Translations under genes and position numbers: made by a program | Notes under the pieces: model-generated | Seen by the model: the letters and a program-made list of their open reading frames with translations, nothing else | Databases searched by the model: none | Told to the model about the DNA's origin: nothing | In this document: positions 29,767-38,708 of the stretch, piece after piece | Position numbering within the stretch: position 1 is the first letter of the stretch | How the letters are laid out: each line of letters starts with the position of its first letter | Assembly (NCBI GenBank): GCA_016716475.1 | Contig: JADJWG010000004.1 | Location: forward strand, 744,001 to 808,000 | Source of the DNA: Phycisphaerales bacterium | GTDB taxonomy: Bacteria; Planctomycetota; Phycisphaerae; UBA1845; Fen-1342 | Direction of reading: 5' to 3' | Length of the DNA: 64,000 bases

Positions 29767-30801
29767 TTAATTCCGGTAGGCGGGTTCGAGTTGCAGGGTG
29801 CCCGGGTTCAATCGTGTGGGTGGGCTGATGCCCGCCCGTCCGTTTGACGGCTCACCCACGGGAGCGGCCGGCGCGTCTTCCAGCGTAACCGATTCAAACG
29901 GGACTGAGGTCACCGTTCCACTCCCGTCTCCCGGGCTCCGTACAAGGTCCAGCAGGCGGCCACCCGAAAGAGCCATTGCCATCCCCGCCCATGCCAGCAT
30001 CAGCAGTCCAGCCGCAAGAACCACGTACGTACGGTGTCGGCGCCGGGGGCCGGGGTGCAATGCCGGATCGGGTAGCACCACGACGGATGTCGCGGCTCGT
30101 GGTTCGACCGTGGTCGTTACGACAGAACCGATGGCTGTCGGATCCGTGGCGCTACTCCCAAGCGGCTCCGAAGCGCGCCGCATCGGGCTTGTGGCTGCTG
30201 TGGCTGGTGGTGTCGTCACGAGACCGTCAGCGATTCGTTGGGATGCGGAGCGGAGCGGCTGGGCTGCACTTGTCGTGGCCGGGAAGATAGCTGGGTGTCC
30301 GGAGCGGGTGGCTCGGGCGCGCGTGTTATTCACCGGGTGGGGTGTGTTGCCGAGGTGGCGCGCCGCGTGCCGGGTGGCCGTGGCGGAGAGGTCCTTACTT
30401 GGCGCAGCCAATGCAAACGAGGCCGTGGAGACCTCGTGGTTGGACCGACCCACGACCGTTGCAACCAACGGTTGTTTCTCCTGGGTGACAGCCCGTTGCA
30501 TCCGCACCACACAGCCCTCGGACAGTGGCGCGCTGACCTGCTCGAGGATTCGGGTGACGACCGCACGATCCCACCGTTCAACCGGAGCCCAGTGGTAGCT
30601 GCCGCGCGCCTCTGCCCGTGCAATGCCGCGTTGCAGGACCACGCTCACGATGGGACCAAGTGCCGCTTCGCAGAGAACGGTCGTTGCCACAGCCGCGATG
30701 GCGCACTTCGCATTCGTAAACAGAGGTGCCACTACGAAAGCGTCGTAGTCGGGGTGACGGATGACGAGGCGGTAGACGGTGGTGGGCGGGTGCGGACCCA
30801 T
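29767..30801 (-). CDS. Unknown single-pass membrane protein
   Basis: A 344-aa protein if started at ATG 30801 (MGPHPPTTVYRLVIRHPDYD); an earlier in-frame codon at 30936 adds 45 residues without obvious structure. The N-terminal 120 residues look folded (FVVAPLFTNAKCAIAAVAT, SYHWAPVERWDRAVVTRILEQV). A long Ala/Thr/Ser/Pro-rich linker follows, then one membrane segment near residue 270 (TYVVLAAGLLMLAWAGMAMAL) and a short Pro/Gly-rich end. This layout suggests a cytoplasmic domain tethered to the membrane. I recognise no family. It is divergent from the DUF4349 lipoprotein. Confidence 0.55.
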   Translation of the reverse strand: MGPHPPTTVYRLVIRHPDYDAFVVAPLFTNAKCAIAAVATTVLCEAALGPIVSVVLQRGIARAEARGSYHWAPVERWDRAVVTRILEQVSAPLSEGCVVRMQRAVTQEKQPLVATVVGRSNHEVSTASFALAAPSKDLSATATRHAARHLGNTPHPVNNTRARATRSGHPAIFPATTSAAQPLRSASQRIADGLVTTPPATAATSPMRRASEPLGSSATDPTAIGSVVTTTVEPRAATSVVVLPDPALHPGPRRRHRTYVVLAAGLLMLAWAGMAMALSGGRLLDLVRSPGDGSGTVTSVPFESVTLEDAPAAPVGEPSNGRAGISPPTRLNPGTLQLEPAYRN

Positions 30802-31054
30802 CCGCGTCGACCCTCCAGCGCGACCTGCAGCGGGTCGCGAACCAGTTGGCATTCTTGGTCGGCCCCTTTGGCCTCGCGAAGCGGCGGAGTGTAGTGCGGC
30901 GCCACGGCCATGCAAAGGGGCGCACTGCTCCTTCACCGACCTGTGACCCTTGGCGCGGAGTTGTCAACCGAATATGACAGCACGTACTTGTACCGGCGGC
31001 CTCGGCACGGGTATCTTCTGCACAAGGGCAGGTACGCCCCGGGAGGTCAACACC

Positions 31055-31822
31055 ATGTGGAAACGGAAGTGTGCTGCGGCCTTGCTGGGGCGGCTCGCGT
31101 TGGTTGCGTGCCTCTCCGGCATGGTCGCGGGTTGTGCGGTTCGATCCACGTCGTACCTGATGCCGGGCGAATATGAGAGTGCAGCGACGCCGAATGTGAT
31201 CCTCGGCCGCGAGCTGATGGCCACCCCCGCGGACGCTCCGACGGTGCTGCCCGCCGCCGCCGCGGAAAATCGCCCAGTCGAACTGACAACGCGCTTTGTG
31301 ATCTACAACGCCCGGCTTCGTATCGTGGTGGTCGATGTTGCACAGGCCTTGCAGGATGCGCAGGCCGTCGCCGCGCGGTGGGGGGGCTACATGCAGACGA
31401 TTCGCGGCGATGCGATTGTCATCCGCGTACCCGCGGACCAGTTCGAATCGGCCCTCGAAACCTTGATCAAGTTTGGTGCGGTGATCGAACGGGAAATCGA
31501 TGCGCTCGACGTGACGGAGGAGTACGTCGACCTGGAGGCCCGTCTGCGGACGGCCCAGGCCACCGCCAAGCGGCTGGAAGCGCTGCTGGAGAAAGCCGCC
31601 AGCGTGCAGGACACGGTGACGATCGAGAAAGAGCTCGCCCGGGTCAATACCGAGATCGAGCAACTGATCGGTAAGCTCAACGTGCTCAAGAGCCGTATTG
31701 CGTTCAGCACGATCACGGTGTATTTCGAGCGCATCGCCCGGCAGATCCCCTCGGTGCAGAACTTCCGGCAGTTGCCCTTCGTCTGGCTGCGCTCACTCGA
31801 TCCAGCGCAGCTCTGGGAGTAG
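31055..31822 (+). CDS. DUF4349-type lipoprotein with coiled coil
   Basis: A 255-aa protein starting at ATG 31055 with GGGAGG eight bases upstream. The signal sequence ends in a lipobox (SGMVAGC, Cys27). The body shows the DUF4349 order: strand-helix text (TRFVIYNARLRIVVVDVAQAL, WGGYMQTIRGDAIVIRVPAD, FGAVIEREIDALDVTEEYVDLEAR), a coiled coil rich in Leu/Glu/Lys (about residues 165-215, RLEALLEKAASVQDTVTIEKEL), and an ITVYFER strand. Family members are envelope proteins of unknown role. The usual C-terminal membrane helix is absent, so this copy depends on its lipid anchor. The next gene starts 5 bp later. Confidence 0.8.
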   Translation: MWKRKCAAALLGRLALVACLSGMVAGCAVRSTSYLMPGEYESAATPNVILGRELMATPADAPTVLPAAAAENRPVELTTRFVIYNARLRIVVVDVAQALQDAQAVAARWGGYMQTIRGDAIVIRVPADQFESALETLIKFGAVIEREIDALDVTEEYVDLEARLRTAQATAKRLEALLEKAASVQDTVTIEKELARVNTEIEQLIGKLNVLKSRIAFSTITVYFERIARQIPSVQNFRQLPFVWLRSLDPAQLWE

Positions 31823-31826
31823 AACC

Positions 31827-32291
31827 ATGCGGCGAACGATGCTAGGAATGACGCTGTGCGGTGCGCTGCTGGCGTGTGCGGGCGGCTGTCGAGCGTTGGA
31901 GACACCGGAGGGTTACGTGCAGTTGCGTGATGCCGGGTTCCGGTACGACTACCGGGCGGTTTCGGCGGCCGGCGCGGTACTTGCAACCCGCACCGTCGCC
32001 AACCAGACGGACGGCGGTGATCTCGCTTTCTGGTCGGCCGCGGTCGAGCACCAGAAGGTCGACCTCGACGGAATGAAGCTGTTGGCGCGCGAAGACCTGC
32101 GGAATGGCAGCGGTCGCCCCGGAGTGCTGTTCGAGTTCTCGATCGGTGTCGGGCAGGGCGAGGTCCGCTATCTCGTGGGCATGTATGTGCTGGCGGAGCG
32201 GATTCACCTGCTCGAGGCCGCCGGACCCGCTGTCAACATCGAGCAGGATCGGCCGAAGCTCAAGGCGGCCATGGAATCGTACCGGGTGTAG
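31827..32291 (+). CDS. Small putative lipoprotein of unknown function
   Basis: A 154-aa protein starting five bases after the DUF4349 stop codon, so surely in the same operon. The N-terminus MRRTMLGMTLCGALLACAGGC gives a lipobox AGGC (Cys21). The mature part is a compact alpha/beta domain (YVQLRDAGFRYDYRAVS, FWSAAVEHQKVDLDGMKLL, GVLFEFSIGVGQGEVRYLVGMYVL) that resembles small lipid- or ligand-binding lipoproteins in its alternating strands. I do not recognise a named family. It probably works at the envelope with its neighbour. Confidence 0.7.
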   Translation: MRRTMLGMTLCGALLACAGGCRALETPEGYVQLRDAGFRYDYRAVSAAGAVLATRTVANQTDGGDLAFWSAAVEHQKVDLDGMKLLAREDLRNGSGRPGVLFEFSIGVGQGEVRYLVGMYVLAERIHLLEAAGPAVNIEQDRPKLKAAMESYRV

Positions 32292-32351
32292 GGTGCCGCT
32301 TCCGTTGCCGGGGCGGCTGAGCCGGCGGAGCGCGGCCGCCGCGGGAAGGTG

Positions 32352-32864
32352 CTAGACGTGCAGTTGCTTAACGAACCCCTGGATCAGGGGCCGCGGCACC
32401 CGGGCCAGCCGCTTCGGCGGTAATTCATCCATCGTCAAGCGCTGGACGACCTCGGCCGCACGCTCCGGTTCGCGTCGAATTTCCTCGGCCAGTTGCTCGG
32501 CTTCATCAAGCCGTCCGTCCGCCATGGACAGTACGTATTCAATCACCAGCGTTTCTACGTCGCTGGGCAACCGGGCGTCATTGTCCGACACCGGAAATGC
32601 TTGGCGCGGTGCCAAGTCGGGGACATCGTCGGTCTCGCTCCGGAGTGTACGGGCGAGCAGGCGGGCATCCTCTTCAAGTTGCTGCCGCGTACGTTCGGCG
32701 GTTTCATCGGACGGCGCCAGCCGCAGTGGCTCCACCTCGGCCTCCGCCATGGGAATGTACACGGTGTTATGGCAGAAAGGGCATTTGCCCCGCTTGCCGC
32801 CGGCCGCATCATTCGACGTCTTGATCATCTTGCCGCAGTGGCTGCAATGAAACTCAATCGACAT
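32352..32864 (-). CDS. Zinc-ribbon protein of unknown function
   Basis: A 170-aa protein starting at ATG 32864, preceded by AAGGAG. A zinc ribbon opens it: FHCSHCGKMIKT (C7/C10) and GKCPFCHNTVYIP (about C28/C31). A charged helical region follows (ETAERTRQQLEEDARLLARTL) and then a helical domain (VETLVIEYVLSMADGRLDEAEQLAEEI). The ribbon type is common in planctomycete proteins of unknown role and may bind nucleic acid or protein. It lies downstream of der on the same strand with a 114-bp gap. Confidence 0.75.
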   Translation of the reverse strand: MSIEFHCSHCGKMIKTSNDAAGGKRGKCPFCHNTVYIPMAEAEVEPLRLAPSDETAERTRQQLEEDARLLARTLRSETDDVPDLAPRQAFPVSDNDARLPSDVETLVIEYVLSMADGRLDEAEQLAEEIRREPERAAEVVQRLTMDELPPKRLARVPRPLIQGFVKQLHV

Positions 32865-32978
32865 GCGTGCTCCTTGCGGGCAGCGGGGCCACACCTCACC
32901 CGGGGCCATTATCCACGAGCCGGGCACAAGGGCAAGCGCTGCGCGGCCGTGGAGTTTGCGGCACGCGTGCCACCGCGA

Positions 32979-34304
32979 TTACGCGCGTGGGGCGCCGCTC
33001 GGCCGGAACCAGAGCCGCACCGGCACTTCGGTGAACGGGGTCACGCTGCGTAACTGCCGCAGCAGGTAGCGGCGATACTCTTCACGCACCAGTTCGGGAT
33101 CGTTGCAGAACAGGACCAGCGTCGGCGGCGCGACCGCGACCTGTGTGGCATAGTAGATTTTCACCGGTCGTGTGCCGTGCTTCGCACTCGGACCCCGCAG
33201 TGCGAGCACTTCGCGCAGGGCGCCATTGAGCTTCGCAGTCGAGAGCCGGGTGTGGGCCTGCTTGTGGAGACTCAGCGCGAGGTCCACGACAGCGTCAATG
33301 TTCTTTCCGGTTGTTGCGGTCGTAATGGCGATCGGGGCGTGTTCCAGCATCGGCAGGACACGTGTCAGGTACGCCTGGAAGTCATCCATGCTCGCCTCCC
33401 GCGCCTGGGCGAGGTCCCACTTGTTGACAGTCAGGATGACCGGTTTGTGCTCCTCCAGAATGGCGCTGGCGAGCTTGAGGTCCACCTCTGCGATTGGCAC
33501 GAGCGCATCAATGAGCAGCAGCACGACGTCAGCCCGTTGAATCGACCGCAATGCCCGCGTGTACGAGTAGAAGTCGATGTCGTTCATGCGGGCCTTCTTC
33601 CGCACACCCGCAGTATCGATCGCGACGAACTGTCGGCCGTCCTTCTCAAACCGCACATCCACCGCATCGCGCGTGGTTCCGGGAATCTCGCTGACAATCA
33701 TGCGCTCTTCCCCCGCGAGCGCGTTGACGAAAGTGCTTTTACCGGCGTTCCGTTTGCCCACGATCGCCAGCTTCATCACCGGTAGTCCCGGCTCATCACC
33801 AGCCAGGTCGCCCACCAGGGCCGCCACGCGGCTGAGCAGGGCCGTGCGGCCGTGGTTGTGCAGGGCCGCGATGCAGAGGGGTTCGCCAAAACCCAGGCGC
33901 ATGAACTCGCCGGCACCGGCTTCGTGCTTCGGGTCGTCCGCCTTGTTGGCGACCAGAATGACGGGTTTCTCCGCCCGGCGCAGCAGTTCCGCCACGGCCT
34001 GGTCGAGTGGCACGGGTCCCTCGGCCACATCCACGGTGAAGAGAATCACATCCGCGCGCTCAATCGCGAATCGAATCTGGTTTTCAACGTGGCTCTCAAG
34101 GTTGTCATCATCGACGATCCCGATCCCGCCGGTGTCGATCACCTCGTAGTAGCGCTCCTGGTGCTCGACCAGTGCGCTGACACGGTCGCGTGTAATCCCA
34201 GCGCGCGCATCCACGATGCTGATGCGGTCCCGGGCGAGCATGTTGAGCAGAGAGCTCTTCCCCACGTTGGGCCGACCGACAATGACAATCAGGGGCAGTT
34301 TCAT
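32979..34304 (-). CDS. der: Ribosome-assembly GTPase Der (EngA)
   Basis: A 441-aa protein with two tandem GTPase domains and a C-terminal KH-like domain, needed for 50S subunit maturation. Domain 1: GRPNVGKSS, DTGG, and NKAD for guanine specificity. Domain 2: GKRNAGKST, PGTTRD, DTAG, and NKWD. The KH-like end carries KIYYATQVAVAPPTLVLFCN. The length matches the family. The second P-loop is GKRNAGKST rather than the usual GRPNVGKST, but the essential GKS/T is kept. An essential core gene. Confidence 0.96.
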   Translation of the reverse strand: MKLPLIVIVGRPNVGKSSLLNMLARDRISIVDARAGITRDRVSALVEHQERYYEVIDTGGIGIVDDDNLESHVENQIRFAIERADVILFTVDVAEGPVPLDQAVAELLRRAEKPVILVANKADDPKHEAGAGEFMRLGFGEPLCIAALHNHGRTALLSRVAALVGDLAGDEPGLPVMKLAIVGKRNAGKSTFVNALAGEERMIVSEIPGTTRDAVDVRFEKDGRQFVAIDTAGVRKKARMNDIDFYSYTRALRSIQRADVVLLLIDALVPIAEVDLKLASAILEEHKPVILTVNKWDLAQAREASMDDFQAYLTRVLPMLEHAPIAITTATTGKNIDAVVDLALSLHKQAHTRLSTAKLNGALREVLALRGPSAKHGTRPVKIYYATQVAVAPPTLVLFCNDPELVREEYRRYLLRQLRSVTPFTEVPVRLWFRPSGAPRA

Positions 34305-34367
34305 AGAACGGCATCATAGCCGCAACCGGGCAGCAGCGCTCGCGGAGTGGGCTACCGAGAACGGTGG

Positions 34368-34373
34368 TATACT
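34368..34373 (+). promoter_or_regulatory. Candidate -10 box for the Eis-like gene
   Basis: TATACT lies 72-78 bp upstream of the GTG 34446 in the divergent gap after der. No good -35 hexamer is seen at 16-18 bp spacing. If real, its transcript would exclude the in-frame ATG at 34347, supporting the GTG start. Confidence 0.3.
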
Positions 34374-34445
34374 AGCCGCCGGTCGGCGGCGAGCGCCGCC
34401 GCGCACGGACCCCACACAACGGGTCGTCCCCGGCGGGATTTCACC

Positions 34446-35621
34446 GTGAAACATGACCTCAGTGTTGCACCCCCAGCCAATGCGTCCGAAGAGGCCTACT
34501 ATGTCGCTCTGATGGCCGAGACGTTTGTCTCCCCCCCCGAGCGATCCGCGGAATACCTCCAGAGCGTCGGTGTAGACCAGGTCCGACTTGTGCGTGTCGG
34601 CGGCCAGCCGGTGGGTGGGTTGGCATTGTTGCCGAAGGGGCAGTATTTCGGCGGACGCCGTATTCCCATGGTGGGCGTGGCCGCGGTCTGCGTGGACCCC
34701 ACGCAGCGGGCTGGCGGCGCGGCCAGCGAGTTGATGCGCCAGACCTTGAGCGAACAGCACGCCGCCGGAATGCCGCTGTCCGCACTCTATCCGGCCACGG
34801 TGAAGCTCTATCGCCGCGCCGGTTACGAATGTGCCGGCGTCGAGGCCCTGCTCAAGGTCAACCTCGATGGGATCACCTGCCGGGATCGGGAAGCACCGAT
34901 GCGGCCGGTACGACCGGAGGATGAGCCCGTGCTGCACGCGGCCTACCAGCAATGGGCGGCCCGACACCCCGGCAACGTCGATCGCACGGAGTTTCATTGG
35001 AACCGGATCCTTGACCTGCGGGGTTCCAAAGCGACCGGGTATGTCGTCACGAACGGCGACCGCATCGACGGGTACGTCTACTTCGTGACCACGACGGAAC
35101 CCAAGCTCTGGAACATGGATGTGCGCGACATCGTGGCACTGACACCGGCCGCGGCGCGGCGGCTGCTGACTTTCCTGGCCGACCACCGGACCATCCGGCA
35201 ATTCGCCTCGTGGAAGTCAAGCCCGGCCGACCCGCTGCTTCTGCATCTGGGAGAGCCCTGCTACGAATTCACGCGTGCCCGTCCGTGGATGCTGCGGATC
35301 GTGCATGTGGCGAACGCACTGGCCGCCCGCGGTTATGCCCCGGCGGTGCAGGCCGAACTGCACTTCGACGTGGCCGATGACGTGCTACCCGAGAACGGCG
35401 GCCGGTGGACGTTGCGGGTTGAAGCCGGTACCGCGCAGGTGACACGCGGCGGCCGGGGGAGTCTCGCGATCGATGTGCGTGGGTTGGCAGCGCTGTATTC
35501 GGGTTACCAGTCACCGAGCGACCTGGTGCTCGCGGGGCTGCTCCGCGCGCCGGAAGCGGAGCTGGCCGCGGCGGCCGCCGTGTTTGGCGGACCGCTGCCG
35601 TGGATGCGGGACGCTTTCTGA
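34446..35621 (+). CDS. Eis-like GNAT N-acetyltransferase
   Basis: A 391-aa protein. A first GNAT domain carries VAAVCVDPTQRAGGAASELM, whose QRxxGxA is the acetyl-CoA loop, and YPATVKLYRRAGYE. A second GNAT-like domain and a C-terminal sterol-carrier-like domain (GSLAIDVRGLAALYSGYQSPSDL) follow, the three-domain layout of the Eis family. Eis proteins acetylate amines, including aminoglycosides in mycobacteria; the native substrate here is unknown. GTG 34446 is chosen because family-like text begins there and a -10-like box lies upstream. ATG 34347 would add 33 basic residues that look like non-coding DNA. Confidence 0.82.
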   Translation: MKHDLSVAPPANASEEAYYVALMAETFVSPPERSAEYLQSVGVDQVRLVRVGGQPVGGLALLPKGQYFGGRRIPMVGVAAVCVDPTQRAGGAASELMRQTLSEQHAAGMPLSALYPATVKLYRRAGYECAGVEALLKVNLDGITCRDREAPMRPVRPEDEPVLHAAYQQWAARHPGNVDRTEFHWNRILDLRGSKATGYVVTNGDRIDGYVYFVTTTEPKLWNMDVRDIVALTPAAARRLLTFLADHRTIRQFASWKSSPADPLLLHLGEPCYEFTRARPWMLRIVHVANALAARGYAPAVQAELHFDVADDVLPENGGRWTLRVEAGTAQVTRGGRGSLAIDVRGLAALYSGYQSPSDLVLAGLLRAPEAELAAAAAVFGGPLPWMRDAF

Positions 35622-35668
35622 GCCGCGCGTGGGTGGCAGTCCCGGGGTGGCCGGGTGGCGCTGGCTTA

Positions 35669-35677
35669 TGCTATACT
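35669..35677 (+). promoter_or_regulatory. Candidate extended -10 promoter of the PilT operon
   Basis: TGC-TATACT at 35669-35677 forms an extended -10 element 85 bp upstream of the PilT-like start, in the gap after the Eis-like gene. No -35 hexamer is obvious, which extended -10 promoters tolerate. It would serve the three-gene operon to 40523. Confidence 0.4.
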
Positions 35678-35762
35678 GCCGCTTCGTTTTTTCGGCTCGG
35701 CGGCGGTGCGCGGGCGCGCGTGGTTGGCCCCTGTGGGCGTACCGTCCGGAGGTAGTAAGCTG

Positions 35763-36920
35763 ATGGCTGACAGCGTGACGCCGATCGAGACGCCCGCGGA
35801 TGAGGACTCGAAGAAACGGGGGGGCATGCTCATCAAGTACTTCAAGGCGGTGATCAAGCTGCAGGTGTCCGACCTGCACCTGAAGGCCGGTTTGCCGGCG
35901 ATGGTTCGTTCGAAGGGTGATTTGCGGCCCTTGCAGGGGGGGGCGCTGACGGGCGAGCAGATCCGCGACGGGATCTTCGAGCTCCTGAGTGACAAGCAGC
36001 GGCAGCTGTACGAGGAACGCGGCGCGATCGACTTCGCCTACGACGTCGGCATCCAGGGGGATGCCGACCGGTTCCGGGTGAACGCCTTTCAGCAGCGTGG
36101 CAAGATGTCGGTTGCGGCCCGGCGCGTGGCGCGCGACATCAAGAACTTCAAGCAGCTCTACCTGCCGGATTCGATCGAGAAGGTCGCCCTGTTCAACCAG
36201 GGGATGGTGCTGCTGGCGGGCATCACGGGTTCGGGCAAGAGTACGACGATTGCCGCCTTGATCGATTACATCAACGAGCGCTTCCCCGTCCACATCGTGA
36301 CGGTCGAAGACCCGATCGAGTACCTGTTCACGGACAAGAAGGCGGTCATCAACCAGCGTGAGATCGGCATTGACGTCCAAACCTTCCACGATGCCCTGAA
36401 GTACCTGATGCGCGAAGATCCCGACGTGGTGCTGATCGGCGAAATGCGCGACGTCGAGACATTCTCCGCCGCCGTCCACGCCGCCGAGACCGGGCACCTG
36501 TGCTTTGGCACGATTCACGCGTCGAGCTCGGCCCAGACCATCTCGCGACTGCTCGACCTGTTTCCGGCGGAGGAGCGGCGCTCGATCCGCCAGGCCCTCG
36601 AGTTCAACCTGAAGGCGATCATCTGCCAGAAACTGATTCCGAGCGTGAAAGAGGGGGTGCCGATCGTCCCGGCGGTTGAGATCATGATCACGAACGCCTC
36701 GGTGCGCAAGCTGATCCGTGAAGAACGGGACAACGAGATCATCGACGTCATCCGCGCTTCGTACAACGACGGCATGGTGGATTTCACGGAACACATACGG
36801 CGCCTGGTCGATTCCGGTTTCATCGATCACGCCACGGCCTACGAGGCGGCGCCGAACCCTGACGAGCTCCGCATGGCGCTCAAGGGCATCAAGTCGGCCT
36901 CCGCCGGCATTCTGGGTTAG
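35763..36920 (+). CDS. PilT-family twitching ATPase
   Basis: A 385-aa hexameric ATPase of the PilT/PilU group, which retracts type IV pili from the cytoplasm. ATG 35763 follows GGAGG at 35749-35753. The N-terminal domain has VSDLHLKAGLPAMVR. The ATPase core is canonical: Walker A GITGSGKST, Asp box TVEDPIEYLF, Walker B VVLIGEMRD with the catalytic Glu, and His box FGTIHASSSAQTISRLLDLFP. A PilT-type AIRNLIREGK-like helix is present as ASVRKLIREERDN. No pilin, PilC or PilQ gene is in the window. The next gene is a degenerate PilB/GspE-like protein, so this ATPase may serve that partner rather than classical pili. Confidence 0.9.
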   Translation: MADSVTPIETPADEDSKKRGGMLIKYFKAVIKLQVSDLHLKAGLPAMVRSKGDLRPLQGGALTGEQIRDGIFELLSDKQRQLYEERGAIDFAYDVGIQGDADRFRVNAFQQRGKMSVAARRVARDIKNFKQLYLPDSIEKVALFNQGMVLLAGITGSGKSTTIAALIDYINERFPVHIVTVEDPIEYLFTDKKAVINQREIGIDVQTFHDALKYLMREDPDVVLIGEMRDVETFSAAVHAAETGHLCFGTIHASSSAQTISRLLDLFPAEERRSIRQALEFNLKAIICQKLIPSVKEGVPIVPAVEIMITNASVRKLIREERDNEIIDVIRASYNDGMVDFTEHIRRLVDSGFIDHATAYEAAPNPDELRMALKGIKSASAGILG

Positions 36921-36965
36921 TAGGACATCGCGGGGCCGCGTGCCACGCGGCCGCAGGAGCTGCCT

Positions 36966-38663
36966 GTGATCGTATCCCTCGATCTGCTCGCTCAGGTTCC
37001 GCAGGGCGCCATCCTCATACAGCCGTTCAAGCTGCTGGCGCTGGTCCTGGTCTTCACTGCGTGGGCGGCTATCGCCCAGTGGGTCGACAAGGATGCCGTC
37101 GCGGTCAACACCTACCGCATCCTCTGGAACTTGATCACGCTCAGCGCGGGGGTGGTGGGTTTGCTGGTGGGGCTCTTCATCCCGATCTTCTGGGTTGGCT
37201 TTCCCAGCATGTTCGTCGTGGTCATGGGAGCGGGTCTGGCCTACGTCCTGCACCGCAATGCCCTTGTCCCCGAGGTGGACAAGGTGCTCACGGCGGCCCA
37301 CTTCCGGCGGCTTCGTGAGGAGGGGCTGAGCCGCAGGAAGAAAGTTATCGAAGTCAAGGAGCGGGTGCGTCTGGCCGGGGCTGACCGCAAACCCGTTCCC
37401 ATACCCACCGACGAGGTGCCGCGCGAGCAGTTCCGCCTCACGCAGGATCTGCTCTTCAACGCCTTCTGGCGGCGGGCCACGGTGGTCGAGGTGGCACCCG
37501 CCGGCCCGCAGGCCGCCAAGATCACCTATTTCGTCGATGGAATGCCGATCGAAGGCGACCCCATCGCACGCGCCGATGGGGACGCGATGATCCAGTTCCT
37601 CAAGCAGATCGCTGGTCTCGATCTCGAGGAGCGGCGCAAGCCACAGAAGGGGCAGATCACCGCGGCCATCGGCGACAACAAGCACCGCATTTTCGTCCGG
37701 TCGGACGGGTCCACGGCCGGAGAGCGGCTGTCGTTCCAGATTCTGCGGCGCGAGGGTGAATTTAAGGTGCCCGATCTCGGCTTCACGCCCCGGCAGCTTG
37801 AAATCGTGCAAGCCACCAAGGAAGACTCGAAGGGCCTGATCGTGCTGACGGCCCCGCCCAAGGAAGGCCTGACAACCACGATTTACAGCTTCGTCCGCAA
37901 CCACGACCGCTTCCTCCAGAATGTGCAGATGCTCGAGACCGAGATCGAGCTCGAAATCGACAACGTGACACAGCAGGTGGTCACCCCTACCGAGACGACC
38001 ACCTTCGGCGAGCGCCTGATGAAGGTGGTCCGGTCCGATCCCGATATCATTGTCCTGCCCGATCTGCGCGACCGGGAGGCGGCCGCCATTGCCGCCAAGT
38101 CCGCCTCCGAGAAGCAGAAAGTCTACGTCTCCCTGCCGGCGCTCGACGTGTTTGACGGCCTGGCGCGCTGGCTCAAGCTGGTCGGTGACAAGAACCTCGC
38201 CACCAAGGCCCTGCTCGGGGTCGGCAACCAGCGGCTCATCCGCCTGCTCTGCCCGGAGTGCAAGCAGGCCTACAAACCTGACTCGAACATGATGCGCCGC
38301 CTCAACCTGCCCGAGGACAAGGTGCTGTTCCGCACGCCCGAACCGCAGTACGACAAGCACGGCAATCCGATCCTCTGCCAGGCCTGCCAGGGCACCGGCT
38401 ATACCGGCCGCACCGCCGTTTTTGACTGGTTGGTGATCGATGAGGGGCTGCGGCAGCTCATTCGCTCTGCCGATTCGCTGGCCGAGGTCAAGAAGTACGC
38501 GATCAAGCGCGGCGGCATCGGGTTGCAGGCCCAGGCCCTCGAGAAGGTCCTCGCCGGCCAGACGAGCATTCAGGAAGTCGCGCGGGTTGTGAAGGCGAAC
38601 AGTGCTCCCGCTGCCGCCCCACAACCGAAGCCGCAGTCGCGCCCGCCGGCTTCGGCGAAGTAG
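36966..38663 (+). CDS. Membrane-anchored PilB/GspE-like pseudo-ATPase
   Basis: A 565-aa protein starting at GTG 36966. Residues 1-100 hold about three membrane segments (LLALVLVFTAWAAIAQW, LITLSAGVVGLLVGLFIPIFW, MFVVVMGAGLAYVLH), unusual for GspE/PilB. The rest follows the PilB/GspE order (GQITAAIGDNKHRIFVRSDG, FTPRQLEIV, RLIRLLCPECKQAYKP with CQACQGTGYTGRTAVFDWL zinc site). The nucleotide motifs are lost: the Walker A position reads TAPPKEGLTTT with no GKT/S, Walker B reads VLPDLRDREAA with Glu changed to Asp, and the His box (HTN) is missing. It is therefore unlikely to hydrolyse ATP and may be a scaffold. It lies 45 bp after the PilT-like gene, clearly in its operon. Confidence 0.82.
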   Translation: MIVSLDLLAQVPQGAILIQPFKLLALVLVFTAWAAIAQWVDKDAVAVNTYRILWNLITLSAGVVGLLVGLFIPIFWVGFPSMFVVVMGAGLAYVLHRNALVPEVDKVLTAAHFRRLREEGLSRRKKVIEVKERVRLAGADRKPVPIPTDEVPREQFRLTQDLLFNAFWRRATVVEVAPAGPQAAKITYFVDGMPIEGDPIARADGDAMIQFLKQIAGLDLEERRKPQKGQITAAIGDNKHRIFVRSDGSTAGERLSFQILRREGEFKVPDLGFTPRQLEIVQATKEDSKGLIVLTAPPKEGLTTTIYSFVRNHDRFLQNVQMLETEIELEIDNVTQQVVTPTETTTFGERLMKVVRSDPDIIVLPDLRDREAAAIAAKSASEKQKVYVSLPALDVFDGLARWLKLVGDKNLATKALLGVGNQRLIRLLCPECKQAYKPDSNMMRRLNLPEDKVLFRTPEPQYDKHGNPILCQACQGTGYTGRTAVFDWLVIDEGLRQLIRSADSLAEVKKYAIKRGGIGLQAQALEKVLAGQTSIQEVARVVKANSAPAAAPQPKPQSRPPASAK

Positions 38664-38708
38664 ATCGACCTGGTCCGGACGACGTGTCGCAGCAAACGGA
38701 GCGACCCG

